A stretch of DNA of 64,000 nucleotides from Pacificispira sp965223125. Lineage in GTDB: Bacteria > Pseudomonadota > Alphaproteobacteria > UBA8366 > Aestuariispiraceae. The stretch spans positions 558,001-622,000 of the forward strand of contig OZ244984.1 of NCBI GenBank assembly GCA_965223125.1. The letters are read 5' to 3'. The notes under the pieces are model-generated. The model was not told the DNA's origin and searched no databases. It saw nothing but the letters and a program-made list of their open reading frames with translations. A program made the translations under genes and the position numbers. Of the stretch, positions 40,632-50,186 are shown in pieces (the stretch's first letter is position 1; every line of letters begins with the position of its first letter).

Positions 40632-42239
40632 TCAAATTCCGAACTTATCCTTCAGCACGTCAAGATCAATGCTGCCAGTATTCTTATAAGAACGCACGGA
40701 ATCAACAAATCCGTCGAGAAAAATGATCGCATCGGTATATGACTTTTCGCGCAGGGTTGTATTGAGAACCTTCTGCTGGTCGAGCAGCAGCCCCTCCTCA
40801 AAGGCCTCGGAAACAGACACGACAAGGTCCGCATAGACGCGCAGGTTCTGATCAACGGCGGCCAGACGACGCTCCTGCCCGATATAGGCCGATTTCAGGG
40901 TCTCCACACTGGCACCGGATTTCTGCAACAGTTCAATCGACTGATTGGCGCGATCTATCAGAGCGGCATCGGATGCCAGAGACTGTTCATACAGCGCGCC
41001 CTGCTGCAACAGGCTTCGGGCGGCAAGGCTGCGTTGATTGTTCAAGCCCTCGATATTCGCCTTGAAGACAGCGGAAAGCGCCTGCAAGCGGGCGCGGATT
41101 TCAGGCTGTGCCACAGCCTTGCCCAACACGTCGAGTTCCTTGAGCGGATCGTCCTCCACCGCATCCGAACCGGTGACCGACGCCACCGACTCGCTACCCG
41201 CGCGCGGCAGTTTTCCCCAGGCATCCTCAATCTGCGCCAGCCTTTCCGGTGAAGTCAGGATCGGCGCACCTATAGCCAGCCGAACTCCGACGGTTGGAAC
41301 GCTTCTCGACCCGTTTGCATCATAATGGGGCACTTCCTGACGATACGAACTCCGCAGAGAACCAAGCGGTGTCAGATAGCTGCCCCCCTTCACCGTATAT
41401 CCCCCAGCCATGCCCTGTAACCGGTCGAGATGCACCAGATGGAAGGATGTCTGCACCACTTCCTCTGCATTACCGATAATATCGTACAGCCCGACCGGAT
41501 TGGGCTCCTTCAGGCCGACCGGACGCGGTTTGCCATTGGCGGAGCCGGTGCCCCCGAACCAGACATAGCCGTTCACTTCCTCCTGCATGGGAAAGAGCGG
41601 CTTGATGAATTCGGAGGGGGAAACCTTCAACCCGCCCCTCGCGGCATATTCCCATTCTGCCTCGCTGGGCAGGCGCAGATATCCGTTTACGCCATCTTCA
41701 ACCGGCAGCGCCTGCGGCGCATTGGAGAGAATCCAGCGGGTATAGGAATCCGCCAGACCGACCGCCGCCATCCAATTGATGTCCAGTGCCGGAATCCGTC
41801 CCTTCATCGATGGCTTTGCCGGGCAGGATCCGCGTATCGCCGCAGCCTGATCCTCTGTCATTTCATATTTTGCCAAATAGAACAGACGTCGGTTCGGATC
41901 CGCGGGATCGGAAAACGGGGCGCTGAGATGGACAGTTCGCAGACCTTCTGCATATCCATAGGTGGGATCGCTGGTCCCAAGCTGGATCCGGCGATCATTC
42001 ATGATCGATTCCACCGCTACGGCGATCGGACGGAACGCCATTGCGCCACCGCAGGGCAGCGGCAGGATCAGATCATCAGCCTCCGGCTTCGGATTATAGA
42101 AATTTGCATCCCATGTGATCAGGGCATCCGCAGCCCGCGCTTCATGCACATCCAGAATAGGGCCGGAAAACAGAACCGAGACGCCAATGACGAAGGCGGC
42201 ACATACCGCCGAGAAAACTGAGGGTGAACCATTCTGCAT
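40632..42239 (-). CDS. Exported FGE/SUMF1-fold protein lacking catalytic cysteines, with C-terminal coiled coil
   Basis: A 535-residue secreted protein. The signal peptide ends near residue 36 (VHEARA). A formylglycine-generating-enzyme-type domain follows, recognisable by LRLPSEAEWEYAARGG, NPVGLYDIIGNAEEVVQT, the GGSYLTPLGSLRSSYRQ motif and VGVRLAIGAP. True FGE enzymes have two Cys in the GGS segment and another in GFRCA; all are absent here, so it is probably a non-catalytic (ligand-binding) version. The C-terminal 200 residues are helical coiled coil. It starts one base after the ABC permease stop, so expression is coupled. Confidence 0.85.
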   Translation of the reverse strand: MQNGSPSVFSAVCAAFVIGVSVLFSGPILDVHEARAADALITWDANFYNPKPEADDLILPLPCGGAMAFRPIAVAVESIMNDRRIQLGTSDPTYGYAEGLRTVHLSAPFSDPADPNRRLFYLAKYEMTEDQAAAIRGSCPAKPSMKGRIPALDINWMAAVGLADSYTRWILSNAPQALPVEDGVNGYLRLPSEAEWEYAARGGLKVSPSEFIKPLFPMQEEVNGYVWFGGTGSANGKPRPVGLKEPNPVGLYDIIGNAEEVVQTSFHLVHLDRLQGMAGGYTVKGGSYLTPLGSLRSSYRQEVPHYDANGSRSVPTVGVRLAIGAPILTSPERLAQIEDAWGKLPRAGSESVASVTGSDAVEDDPLKELDVLGKAVAQPEIRARLQALSAVFKANIEGLNNQRSLAARSLLQQGALYEQSLASDAALIDRANQSIELLQKSGASVETLKSAYIGQERRLAAVDQNLRVYADLVVSVSEAFEEGLLLDQQKVLNTTLREKSYTDAIIFLDGFVDSVRSYKNTGSIDLDVLKDKFGI

Positions 42240-42240
42240 G

Positions 42241-43500
42241 TCATGTTTCCCGCATACCGTCGGAGGGATTGATCCGCGCGACCCGCAAAGTCGCCCAGAG
42301 AGAAGCCGCAGCCGAGAACACCAGAGTCACAGCAAATGCGATTGCGAAATGGACCGGCAGCAAACGACAGATCGATCCTTCCGTAACGCCGACGATGCCC
42401 GCGAAAGCCCGGTCCACAACAAGCTGAGCCAGGAAGAACAAGCCACAGGCTATGGCGGCACCGATCAGGCCGATGATAAAACCCTGGGTCGCCGGAAACG
42501 ATAACAACCCGATCCGCCTCATGCCAAGCAAGCTCATGACGCTGAGCGGTATCCGCTTGCGCTCGACATTGGACCACAGGCTGGCGGCAAGGGAGAAAAA
42601 ATATCCACCCGCGCCAAGACCGGCGATGATCCAGAATCCCAGAGTCAGGCTGCGATCAAGCGATTGTATGCCATCGATCTCTGCCGCACGGCTGCGCACG
42701 GTATTGCCATCGGCCTCCAGAGCAGCGGCAAGGACCGGCACGGAATCCAGATCGCTGGCATAAAGCCGCGCGCTGGCAAAACTGTCACGCCCAGCGGTTC
42801 GCGCCGATCCGGGCCAATCCAGCAGCGGGGCCGCATAACCGTCCCGATAGTCCTCAACCGCTACCAGCAGTTCTAGGGGCGCAAAAACGGCACCACGCCC
42901 GAACAGCCGCTCGGGTAGAATGTCAACGACGGTCAGCACGACATTTGCCCGTTCGGGCTTTCCGGCGACATCCCGCGTGGCAAAACCACGAACCGTCCCC
43001 CCTGTGGCAACACCCAGATCCCGTGCAAGCTTTTCGGACAGAACGATTTCCTGCGGCCCTTTCGGCAACCGCATATCGGCCAGAAGCGGGTCGCCCTCTC
43101 CGGTCGGAACAAGTTCAGCCAGCTCGGCCCTGGAAAGCGATCCCGCATCACCACGCTGAACGAACAGGGTCGCCGCTATGGATCGGGTTCTGGGAATGAC
43201 GAAGGCAACATCAGGCCGCGCTTTCAACGCCTCGAACCAATCCAGATCATGGGGGCGGTTGCCCAGGATCGTTACCTCCAGCGTCACAGGATCACGCAGG
43301 ATGCGGTCGCGCAATTCATCCACGACACCGAACTTCAACCCGAACAGGACCAGCAGGGGCGAGAGCACTGCCGCCAGAGCCAGCACGAAACAGGTCGTCA
43401 TCCGCCAATCAACGGCCAGGTCGCGCATGGCCAGCCCCGCCCCGATCCGGAGGTGGGAGGCTTTTGAACGTCCGACAGGAGAAGTGGGGGGTATCATCAT
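42241..43500 (-). CDS. MacB/LolC-type ABC transporter permease
   Basis: A 419-residue permease with one N-terminal span (TTCFVLALAAVLSPLLVLFG), a roughly 220-residue periplasmic domain and three C-terminal spans (the last ending INPSDGMRET). This four-span layout is typical of mechanotransmission (type VII) ABC transporters. The start at 43500 lies 4 bp after the ATPase stop; the frame to 43539 would overlap that gene. No outer-membrane partner is nearby. It probably moves or pulls an envelope component and works with the FGE-like and lipoprotein products. Confidence 0.88.
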   Translation of the reverse strand: MMIPPTSPVGRSKASHLRIGAGLAMRDLAVDWRMTTCFVLALAAVLSPLLVLFGLKFGVVDELRDRILRDPVTLEVTILGNRPHDLDWFEALKARPDVAFVIPRTRSIAATLFVQRGDAGSLSRAELAELVPTGEGDPLLADMRLPKGPQEIVLSEKLARDLGVATGGTVRGFATRDVAGKPERANVVLTVVDILPERLFGRGAVFAPLELLVAVEDYRDGYAAPLLDWPGSARTAGRDSFASARLYASDLDSVPVLAAALEADGNTVRSRAAEIDGIQSLDRSLTLGFWIIAGLGAGGYFFSLAASLWSNVERKRIPLSVMSLLGMRRIGLLSFPATQGFIIGLIGAAIACGLFFLAQLVVDRAFAGIVGVTEGSICRLLPVHFAIAFAVTLVFSAAASLWATLRVARINPSDGMRET

Positions 43501-43504
43501 TCGT

Positions 43505-44227
43505 TTACCCACTGAAGGCACTGGACATGCCGTCCTCACGGCGCGTCATCGTCAATCCAAGCGGATCGAGTTTCAGGCGCGACACAAGTGCCATGTCATG
43601 GGTTGCGACGATCATGGCCGCACCCACCACAGCCGCCATGTCGACAAGCAGCCGGGCAATCCCCTCCGCATTCGCGGCATCGACCGATGCGGTCGGCTCA
43701 TCCGCGAACAGAAGGGCAGGCCGGTGAATCAGTGCGCGCGCAATGCCGACACGCTGCCGCTCCCCGACGGACAGGGCCGAAGGGCGCTTGTCGAGAAGGA
43801 CATCAATACCGAGATGCCCGGCAAGAAAGGCGCAGAAATCCGGGTCTTCCCGGTTTTGCAGCCGCGCAGGGAGCATTATATTGTCCCGGACGGTCAGAAA
43901 GGGAAGCAATCCCCCCTGTTGCAGGACATAGCCCATATGATTTCCGCGCAGCCCCGCCAGAACCGCCGGTCGTTGCCGCCAGATTGCGCCGATGTCATGA
44001 TCTTCCGCCCCAATCGACAATCGGAAACGCCCAACGGTTCCCGGTTCCAGTGCCAGCGCCAGCAGGTCCAGCAACGTACTTTTCCCGCATCCCGACGGGC
44101 CGACCAGCGCCCTGTGCTCCCCCGGCATCACCGTCAGTTCATCAAGATGAAGTCCAAATCGCCAATGGGCGGTGCATCGCTCGAAACACAGGTCGGCGAC
44201 GCTCAGCAGCCCGCCCTGACCGATCAC
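43505..44227 (-). CDS. ABC transporter ATP-binding protein
   Basis: A 240-residue ATPase. Walker A is GPSGCGKSTLLD, the Q loop lies near MGYVLQQGG, the signature is LSVGERQRVGIARAL, Walker B is ALLFADEPTASVD and the switch His is in VATHDMAL. It resembles the MacB/LolD group. Its ATG overlaps the stop of the vWA gene by 4 bp (44224-44227), and the permease follows at once. It powers the transporter embedded in the Srf operon. Confidence 0.93.
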   Translation of the reverse strand: MIGQGGLLSVADLCFERCTAHWRFGLHLDELTVMPGEHRALVGPSGCGKSTLLDLLALALEPGTVGRFRLSIGAEDHDIGAIWRQRPAVLAGLRGNHMGYVLQQGGLLPFLTVRDNIMLPARLQNREDPDFCAFLAGHLGIDVLLDKRPSALSVGERQRVGIARALIHRPALLFADEPTASVDAANAEGIARLLVDMAAVVGAAMIVATHDMALVSRLKLDPLGLTMTRREDGMSSAFSG

Positions 44228-46287
44228 GGCAGCGTGTCCAGCGGCACCGGATAGACCGCCTCTCCAGCCGGTGCGGCGGGATTCAGCAGAACCCAGTTTT
44301 CCGTATCGTCATGAAACCGGCGATACAGTGCCACCTTGGAATTCAGCGTATCGATAAATTGCTGCTGCTGCCCGACGCCCCAGCTTGTCCATATGTCCTG
44401 GGTGATGTTCATCACTTCACTGCGATAGGGCAGGCCATCCAGATATTCGCCCACGATCCCTGTTTCGGCGAGGGATTCAGCCTGATTGATCCGGTCGGGA
44501 TCGCGACCCATCGCAGCGGCGGCGGCCTGGAGGGAGGAAAAGAAGTTCTGTGGCGACACCTGCCCGGATTCACTGACATCGATGATGCGCGCCAGGGTCT
44601 GCTGAAGATCGCTCAACTGGTTCTTGGTCAGCAAGGCCCGCACGTCCAGGACAGGCAGGTCGGGGTCCCGGAAAGAACGATCCGTCATCCAGGCATCAAA
44701 GACACTGGGGGCTCTGTCACCCTCGATCTGGCCCAGATAACGCAGTTGAATGGCAAGGCCGACCACGGCGGTATTATAGGCAAGGGATGTCCGGGCGCGT
44801 TCCTCATCGGTCTGCGCCTGTGCCATCTCCTCGCGCCGGCGCTGGATTTCGGCCTCCTGGGCGGCGTGGTCTTCCCGGGTCCGGCGGACATGCGCAATGA
44901 TCGCATCACCCAGACTTTCAACGACCTGAGCAAAGGCACCGACCGTCCCCGCCTGAACGGGGAAATAGAGCACCGCATCGCTGGCCTCGCCATATTGCGA
45001 CAGTGCCCGGTATTGATTGGCCGCGGATTCATGATTGGACGCCCCTGCCGGGGTCTTCAGATGCATGACATACAGATACACATCCTTGTTGCGGACGAGT
45101 TGCTGCATCTGCTGGCTCGACAGACCGGTTCCCGACAGCGGATCATACCCTTCGCGCGCACCGGCATCGGTCACCAGGATCACATAACGCCCGGTGAAAC
45201 CCGACCAGTCGATTGCGGAAATAGCCTCCTGAACCCCGGCATAGGCATCCTCATCGAAGCCGGTGCTGGATGCCTTTGCCGGGGCCAGGCTGGCAACCTT
45301 GTTCAGGAAATCCTCCGCATTGCGCACCTCATTAGGATCCGCGAAGAGGCAGGTCGTGTATTCCAGACCCGGTGCCTTTTCCAGACTGTCCCGATAGGCG
45401 ACCAGCCCGAAACTCACCTGCTCACCGATCCCGGCCGCATCGATATTGCGATAGATCGCCTCAACTGACTGACGCACCTGATCGATATAGGGGCCCATTG
45501 ATGTCGTCGCATCGATCACAAAAGTAACGGCCGACCGCAATTCCCGGACCGGTGCCTCCTCTTCAGGCGGTGCCTCCTCAGGCGGCTGCTCCGAGACAGA
45601 GGCGACGCGCAACAGGGTCATCGGGAACCCGCTGTCCAAATACACTTCCTCCGCTTCCATGATTGGCAGCAGGTAGAACTGCTTTTGCAGGTCGATGTGA
45701 TTTTCCGGTTCAATCGAAATCACTGGAGAGTCCGGCGGCAGGGTTCCCTTGCGGATCTGCTCCCGATAGGTTTCCGCCTGCACCAGCAGATCGCTGGAGG
45801 ACAGAAGAGCCTCCAGCCCCGCCCGGTCACGGAACATCAAGGTCCGCTGTCGACCCGCCGGATTGGTAAAGGCGACGGTCAGGTTCTGCCGCCATTCCGC
45901 CGTCCCCGATGCCGGAACCCAGCCCGCGACAGTTCCAGACTGATCGGTTCCGACTTCCAGCCAGACCTCCCCATCGACGTCGGTCAAACCATAGACATAC
46001 ATGACGCTGAACGGCGTTGTCGGTTGCGTCTCCGCGGCTTTCGGCTCCGACGATATCCGGGCATTCGGGCGCATCAGAACCTTCTGAAACAGCGTCTTCT
46101 TGCCTTCCATCAGCAGGGGCTGGCGTCCATCGGCATGCCCGGCTGTCAGGGTCAGGCAAAGGCAGACCAGCGCCAGGATCAGACCAGGGATCAAACCGGG
46201 AATCAGGGATCGGCAAGTGACCCCGGATATGGACTGACATCCGGAAAACCAGTGAAGACAGGTATCAATGCGCCGATAGACAGTCAT
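44224..46287 (-). CDS. Exported vWA-domain protein of the Srf operon
   Basis: A 687-residue protein with an N-terminal hydrophobic segment (GLILALVCLCLTLTAGHA). An SH3-like or beta-rich region (about 85-150, VYGLTDVDGEVWLEVG) precedes an acidic Pro-rich linker. A vWA domain follows from about residue 250: MIDAS VIDATTSMGP (DxTxS), with VTDAGAREG later. A helical C-terminal half includes EEMAQAQTDEERARTS. It would bind a partner through the metal-dependent site in the periplasm. Both ends overlap neighbours by 4 bp, showing tight coupling to the SrfA-like and ATPase genes. Confidence 0.83.
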   Translation of the reverse strand: MTVYRRIDTCLHWFSGCQSISGVTCRSLIPGLIPGLILALVCLCLTLTAGHADGRQPLLMEGKKTLFQKVLMRPNARISSEPKAAETQPTTPFSVMYVYGLTDVDGEVWLEVGTDQSGTVAGWVPASGTAEWRQNLTVAFTNPAGRQRTLMFRDRAGLEALLSSSDLLVQAETYREQIRKGTLPPDSPVISIEPENHIDLQKQFYLLPIMEAEEVYLDSGFPMTLLRVASVSEQPPEEAPPEEEAPVRELRSAVTFVIDATTSMGPYIDQVRQSVEAIYRNIDAAGIGEQVSFGLVAYRDSLEKAPGLEYTTCLFADPNEVRNAEDFLNKVASLAPAKASSTGFDEDAYAGVQEAISAIDWSGFTGRYVILVTDAGAREGYDPLSGTGLSSQQMQQLVRNKDVYLYVMHLKTPAGASNHESAANQYRALSQYGEASDAVLYFPVQAGTVGAFAQVVESLGDAIIAHVRRTREDHAAQEAEIQRRREEMAQAQTDEERARTSLAYNTAVVGLAIQLRYLGQIEGDRAPSVFDAWMTDRSFRDPDLPVLDVRALLTKNQLSDLQQTLARIIDVSESGQVSPQNFFSSLQAAAAAMGRDPDRINQAESLAETGIVGEYLDGLPYRSEVMNITQDIWTSWGVGQQQQFIDTLNSKVALYRRFHDDTENWVLLNPAAPAGEAVYPVPLDTLP

Positions 46288-47381
46288 GGATTGGACTCCA
46301 GGTAGGATTTTGCCTCGGCATCGCCTGCATCGGCAGCGGCGGTCAGCAGGGTACGGCCCGCATCCACATCGGGATCGGCACCGTGTCGGCCCTCGATCAT
46401 CAGGATGCCAAGACGCCTTTGCGCCACGACATCACCCGCATCTGCGGCCTGCCGATAGTATTGCGCCGCGATGACCGGGTTCGGATCCGGCAGCGGGCTT
46501 GTCTCCGCACTGTGCAGGTCTGGATCATACATCATGCCCAATGCCGCAAGCGCGGCGGCATCCCCTTGACCGGCTGCATTCTTGAACAGCAGAAACGCCA
46601 TGTCGAGCGCGCCCGCCTCCATCTGCAAACGAGCCTGGGCCAGACTGTCAGCCGCCACCGGAGCATCGCCAAGATAGGCCCGCACCTGATCGGGCGGCCA
46701 TGCCGTTTCGACAGGCTCTGCCGCTACAGTTTCATCCGGCTTGGTTTCTTCTGTTGCGGTTTCAGGCGTGCCACCGAACCAGTCATTCAGATAGGCGAGC
46801 GTACCGCCCCCGATAAGCACAAGAAGAAGCCCGGCGGCCAGGGCTCCCATCAGAAGCCCGTGCTTCGATGTGCTTTCAGATTCGGATTGTGGTGGGGGTA
46901 GAACCTCTGCTTCGACCTCAGGTTCGGATACTGGCATCGGGTCCGGCTCTGGCAGTGTCTGCGGATCAGGCGGTGCCGCCTGACCCCGGCCCAGTTTCAC
47001 TGTCCGCTTTCGCCCCCCCTCCGGCGCGGCGGTCGCCCCGACGATGGCAGGCCATGAAACGGCGCTGGTAGATTCCGGCCAGCCGGAATCGCCCTGGAAT
47101 GTCAGACTTACCGTGGTGCCGACTCGCAGATGGCGCGTGACTGGCGCGCCCAGCAGGATCGAGGTTTCTCCTTTCAGAATCTCCACCACATCCGGATCAA
47201 TCCAATGCGAACCCGATTGCCAGCCGTCCGGGCCCAGCACCGGGTCTAACTCGCCGCCCCGTTCGATCCTGACTTTCAGTGTCCTGCCCGTGAAGGGATC
47301 CACCCCTGTCAGGGTGATCCGCGCATAGCCCGGACCAAGAGCGGATTCCGCCTCCGCTGTGCACTGAATGACGCGGCTCAT
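46284..47381 (-). CDS. SrfA-like position: single-span membrane protein with Sel1-type repeats
   Basis: A 365-residue protein. The cytoplasmic N-terminal 150 residues have a beta-rich domain (YARITLTGVDPFTGRTLKV) followed by a Pro/Glu-rich linker. One membrane span lies near residues 178-198 (GLLMGALAAGLLLVLIGGGT). The C-terminal periplasmic part carries Sel1/TPR-like repeats (AAALAALGMMYDP and GDVVAQRRLGILMIEGRHG). It occupies the place next to srfC and overlaps both neighbours by 4 bp. I do not recognise direct similarity to enterobacterial SrfA, so the name refers to position only. Confidence 0.75.
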   Translation of the reverse strand: MSRVIQCTAEAESALGPGYARITLTGVDPFTGRTLKVRIERGGELDPVLGPDGWQSGSHWIDPDVVEILKGETSILLGAPVTRHLRVGTTVSLTFQGDSGWPESTSAVSWPAIVGATAAPEGGRKRTVKLGRGQAAPPDPQTLPEPDPMPVSEPEVEAEVLPPPQSESESTSKHGLLMGALAAGLLLVLIGGGTLAYLNDWFGGTPETATEETKPDETVAAEPVETAWPPDQVRAYLGDAPVAADSLAQARLQMEAGALDMAFLLFKNAAGQGDAAALAALGMMYDPDLHSAETSPLPDPNPVIAAQYYRQAADAGDVVAQRRLGILMIEGRHGADPDVDAGRTLLTAAADAGDAEAKSYLESNP

Positions 47382-50125
47382 GCCGATGCCCCTTTCTGCG
47401 CCGATTTCGGCACCTTGCGCAGAATCTCACCCAGTTTCCCGTTCTCCTCCGCCGTCAGCAGACCGCCACCAATGAAGCCCGCATTCTCAACCGCCATATG
47501 GCGATAGGCATGCAGCCAATCCGGCAGAAAGGTCGGTGTGCCCTGCTGCTTTTCGGGCAGGTCCGGCAGGTCCAGAACAGGGGCCGGATCATCGAAGACG
47601 AGCCTCGGTTCCCTCCCTTTCACCGGCGCACGCGGTCTCTTATCGCGCGGCAAACCGTTCAGGCCCAGCCAGGCAACATGATCGGACAGCATGCGATGGG
47701 CTATCGCAACCGCACGCGGCCCGACCTGATCCCACTGCGCGTTGGCATGACTTGTTTCCTGCCGCACATGATCGGCGATCCGGGCACGCAGATTCGTACG
47801 CTCGGTGCTTTTCGCCAGTTCCTGGGTTATCTCGCCCAGCGTCTCTGATTTAACCATCAGGCGGCGCTGGATGATCTCATCGCCGGACAGGCGCAGGATT
47901 TCCTCCATCCATTGTTGCAGAACATCATTGGCGAACCGATTGGCCCGGTCCATCAGCACCGTTCCCCGGATACCCTGCCCCGTATCACCAACATCGTCAT
48001 CGACGCTGTCAAAACCCTCGAAAATGCTGTCCATGTCGATTTCGGCGGACCCGACCGCAATGGAATTCTCAGCTCCGCCCGACAATTCATCATCGCTTGC
48101 AACCCCGACACCGGCATGGATCGGCCAGATATCCTCCATCGGAAACTGCAACATCGCCAGCAATTCGCCAAACCGCTGGTTGGCGATGCAATCCCGCAGG
48201 CCGAGCATCGTCTTTTCCGCTGCCTTACCCCGTCCGTCGCGCTGGTCCGCACCGGCATCGTCATAAAACCGCCGCAGGGCCTTATCGAAAGCCTGGGCTT
48301 CATCAAACAGACGCTCCGACACCTGACGCAGCTTCAGGTCCGGGGCGCATATCTCCGTCAGGCGTTCGACGATATAGCTGACACCGCCATCATTGAGCTT
48401 CATCGCCTCATCAAAGGCGCGGCCCGGGTCAGCCATATGACGCTGAACCAGTTCGGATTCGATGCAATAGCGGCGCATCGTTGCAATGTAATCCTGCATC
48501 GAATCAAGAATGCCCGTTTCCCGCAGATCCGCATCGATCTCCATCAGATCCCGCCGCAGAAATGCCGGATTACGAAGCCAATAGCCGTTTCTGAACGGGC
48601 CGGTGCCATCCCAGTCGGCGGTCCAGCCCCGACGTTCCCATAATTTCAACAGGCCTTCATTGACCCGTGCATCGAACCGCTTGCGCTGGGAATTCTCATC
48701 CTGCCCCATGGTCTGGCCGAATTCATTGTCGAATTTGGTCATAATGAAAAACAGCGTATTGGGGCTGCGGGACCGGGCCTGCGGCGTTGCGCCCAGGGTG
48801 CGTTCGACCCAGCTATGCACCATCTCGCCCAGCACTGTGACTTCCTGGTTGCTGCCCGCGACGCATAACAGCATGGCGGTCAGCTCCCGCTCCGCCTCAT
48901 AGCGTTGAAACAGATATTCCACCTTGCCACGCAGGAAGAAATTCGCGCCCGCATTGACATCCTGGGCGGGACCACCCTTTTCGCCTGGCTGCTTTCCTCC
49001 TGCCTCAAAACTATGGGCACCCAGACGACCCCGGACGCCCGGAAAATCGAGCAGATCCGCATTCCTGAAGAAATCGAAATAGTCACTACCGAGCCCGAGT
49101 TGCAGTTCCGCTGTCAGGGCCGTGACCAGCGAGCGGGGCAGTTTCACTACACCACAGGCTTTGCCATCGCGGATCGGGACGATATCCAGTAAATCCTTGG
49201 AATCCACGCCAAGCTGAAACAGGGTCGTCACGTTCAGGATGCTTCTGGTATGCCGCTCCCAGCCCCCGTCAGGTCTGGGTTGCAACAATGCATCTATCGC
49301 ACAGCGCGCATCCGAAGCGCGGCTCAGCATGCGACTCGCCTCCGCCAGCAGAAGGAAAAGCCGGGTGAAATTGACATTGCTGCCCCAGAGCAGTGAAAAT
49401 ATCTCCGCCCTTTCGGTCAACGTCAGGCGCGGGGCCAGCGTGGCCAGGCGTTCCCAATAGCCGCTGGCGGTGATTTCGCCATACCGCTTTCTGTAATGAT
49501 CGTGAACATATTCGCGCAGATCGAAGATTTCAGCCGATGTCGGTCGGTCAGCATCGGGATCGCCCGCAGCTTCTGCGGCTTTTGCCAGCGCGGTACGGGT
49601 GCCTTCCGCATTGGGCAGATCGAATTCCTTCGTCTGATCGTGCAGCACATCCTCCTGACAGGAATTGATCAGGATCTTGACCAGATCCATTTCGGTCAAC
49701 AACCGCAGCGTGATCGGGTAATCCGGGTCTTCGCTCTCGTATTTCGCCGAGAACCGGCTGACCAGTCCCGTCGATTCGGATTCATTCTGCGGGTTGATCT
49801 GATTGAGGAAATCAAAGGTCTCCTGTCCCAGGCGCACCTTGAATGAGGTCTCGTTGCCCCGGGCGAGACTGTTGACCAGATAGGACTTTCCAGCCTGACT
49901 GGCCCCGAATACACCGACACACATCCGCCGACCCGCCGCCCTCCCCAGACGAGCGGACGCATTCTGTATCCGGCGCAGGGTACCCTCCAGCGCGACCGAC
50001 TGCTGTTCGACCGCGACCGAACTGTGCCGGGCACGTTCCAGCCAGTCGAGAGCCTCGGCGGAGGCATTGGAGAGGCTTCGGCACTGGATGCCCAAGGCTT
50101 CGGTCTTTTCGTCAATCGTCGTCAT
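47378..50125 (-). CDS. srfC: SrfC-like P-loop protein (probable dynamin-like GTPase)
   Basis: A 915-residue cytoplasmic protein of the 'putative virulence factor' SrfC family. The P-loop is Gly74-x4-Gly-Lys80-Ser81 (GVFGASQAGKSYLVNSLARG). LLDFPGVRGR is a plausible switch (DxxG-like), and FFIMTKFDNE contains a TKxD-type G4 motif. Long helical regions follow, as in dynamin-like proteins. The ATG at 50125 begins MTTIDEKTEA; the frame to 50302 runs into srfB and is rejected. It is directly downstream of srfB, the conserved partner. Confidence 0.86.
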   Translation of the reverse strand: MTTIDEKTEALGIQCRSLSNASAEALDWLERARHSSVAVEQQSVALEGTLRRIQNASARLGRAAGRRMCVGVFGASQAGKSYLVNSLARGNETSFKVRLGQETFDFLNQINPQNESESTGLVSRFSAKYESEDPDYPITLRLLTEMDLVKILINSCQEDVLHDQTKEFDLPNAEGTRTALAKAAEAAGDPDADRPTSAEIFDLREYVHDHYRKRYGEITASGYWERLATLAPRLTLTERAEIFSLLWGSNVNFTRLFLLLAEASRMLSRASDARCAIDALLQPRPDGGWERHTRSILNVTTLFQLGVDSKDLLDIVPIRDGKACGVVKLPRSLVTALTAELQLGLGSDYFDFFRNADLLDFPGVRGRLGAHSFEAGGKQPGEKGGPAQDVNAGANFFLRGKVEYLFQRYEAERELTAMLLCVAGSNQEVTVLGEMVHSWVERTLGATPQARSRSPNTLFFIMTKFDNEFGQTMGQDENSQRKRFDARVNEGLLKLWERRGWTADWDGTGPFRNGYWLRNPAFLRRDLMEIDADLRETGILDSMQDYIATMRRYCIESELVQRHMADPGRAFDEAMKLNDGGVSYIVERLTEICAPDLKLRQVSERLFDEAQAFDKALRRFYDDAGADQRDGRGKAAEKTMLGLRDCIANQRFGELLAMLQFPMEDIWPIHAGVGVASDDELSGGAENSIAVGSAEIDMDSIFEGFDSVDDDVGDTGQGIRGTVLMDRANRFANDVLQQWMEEILRLSGDEIIQRRLMVKSETLGEITQELAKSTERTNLRARIADHVRQETSHANAQWDQVGPRAVAIAHRMLSDHVAWLGLNGLPRDKRPRAPVKGREPRLVFDDPAPVLDLPDLPEKQQGTPTFLPDWLHAYRHMAVENAGFIGGGLLTAEENGKLGEILRKVPKSAQKGASA

Positions 50126-50186
50126 TGTCAGCTCTAACGGTTCGGATGAATGATTTCCTGAAAGATGCCTGTCTCTTCGTTCAACC

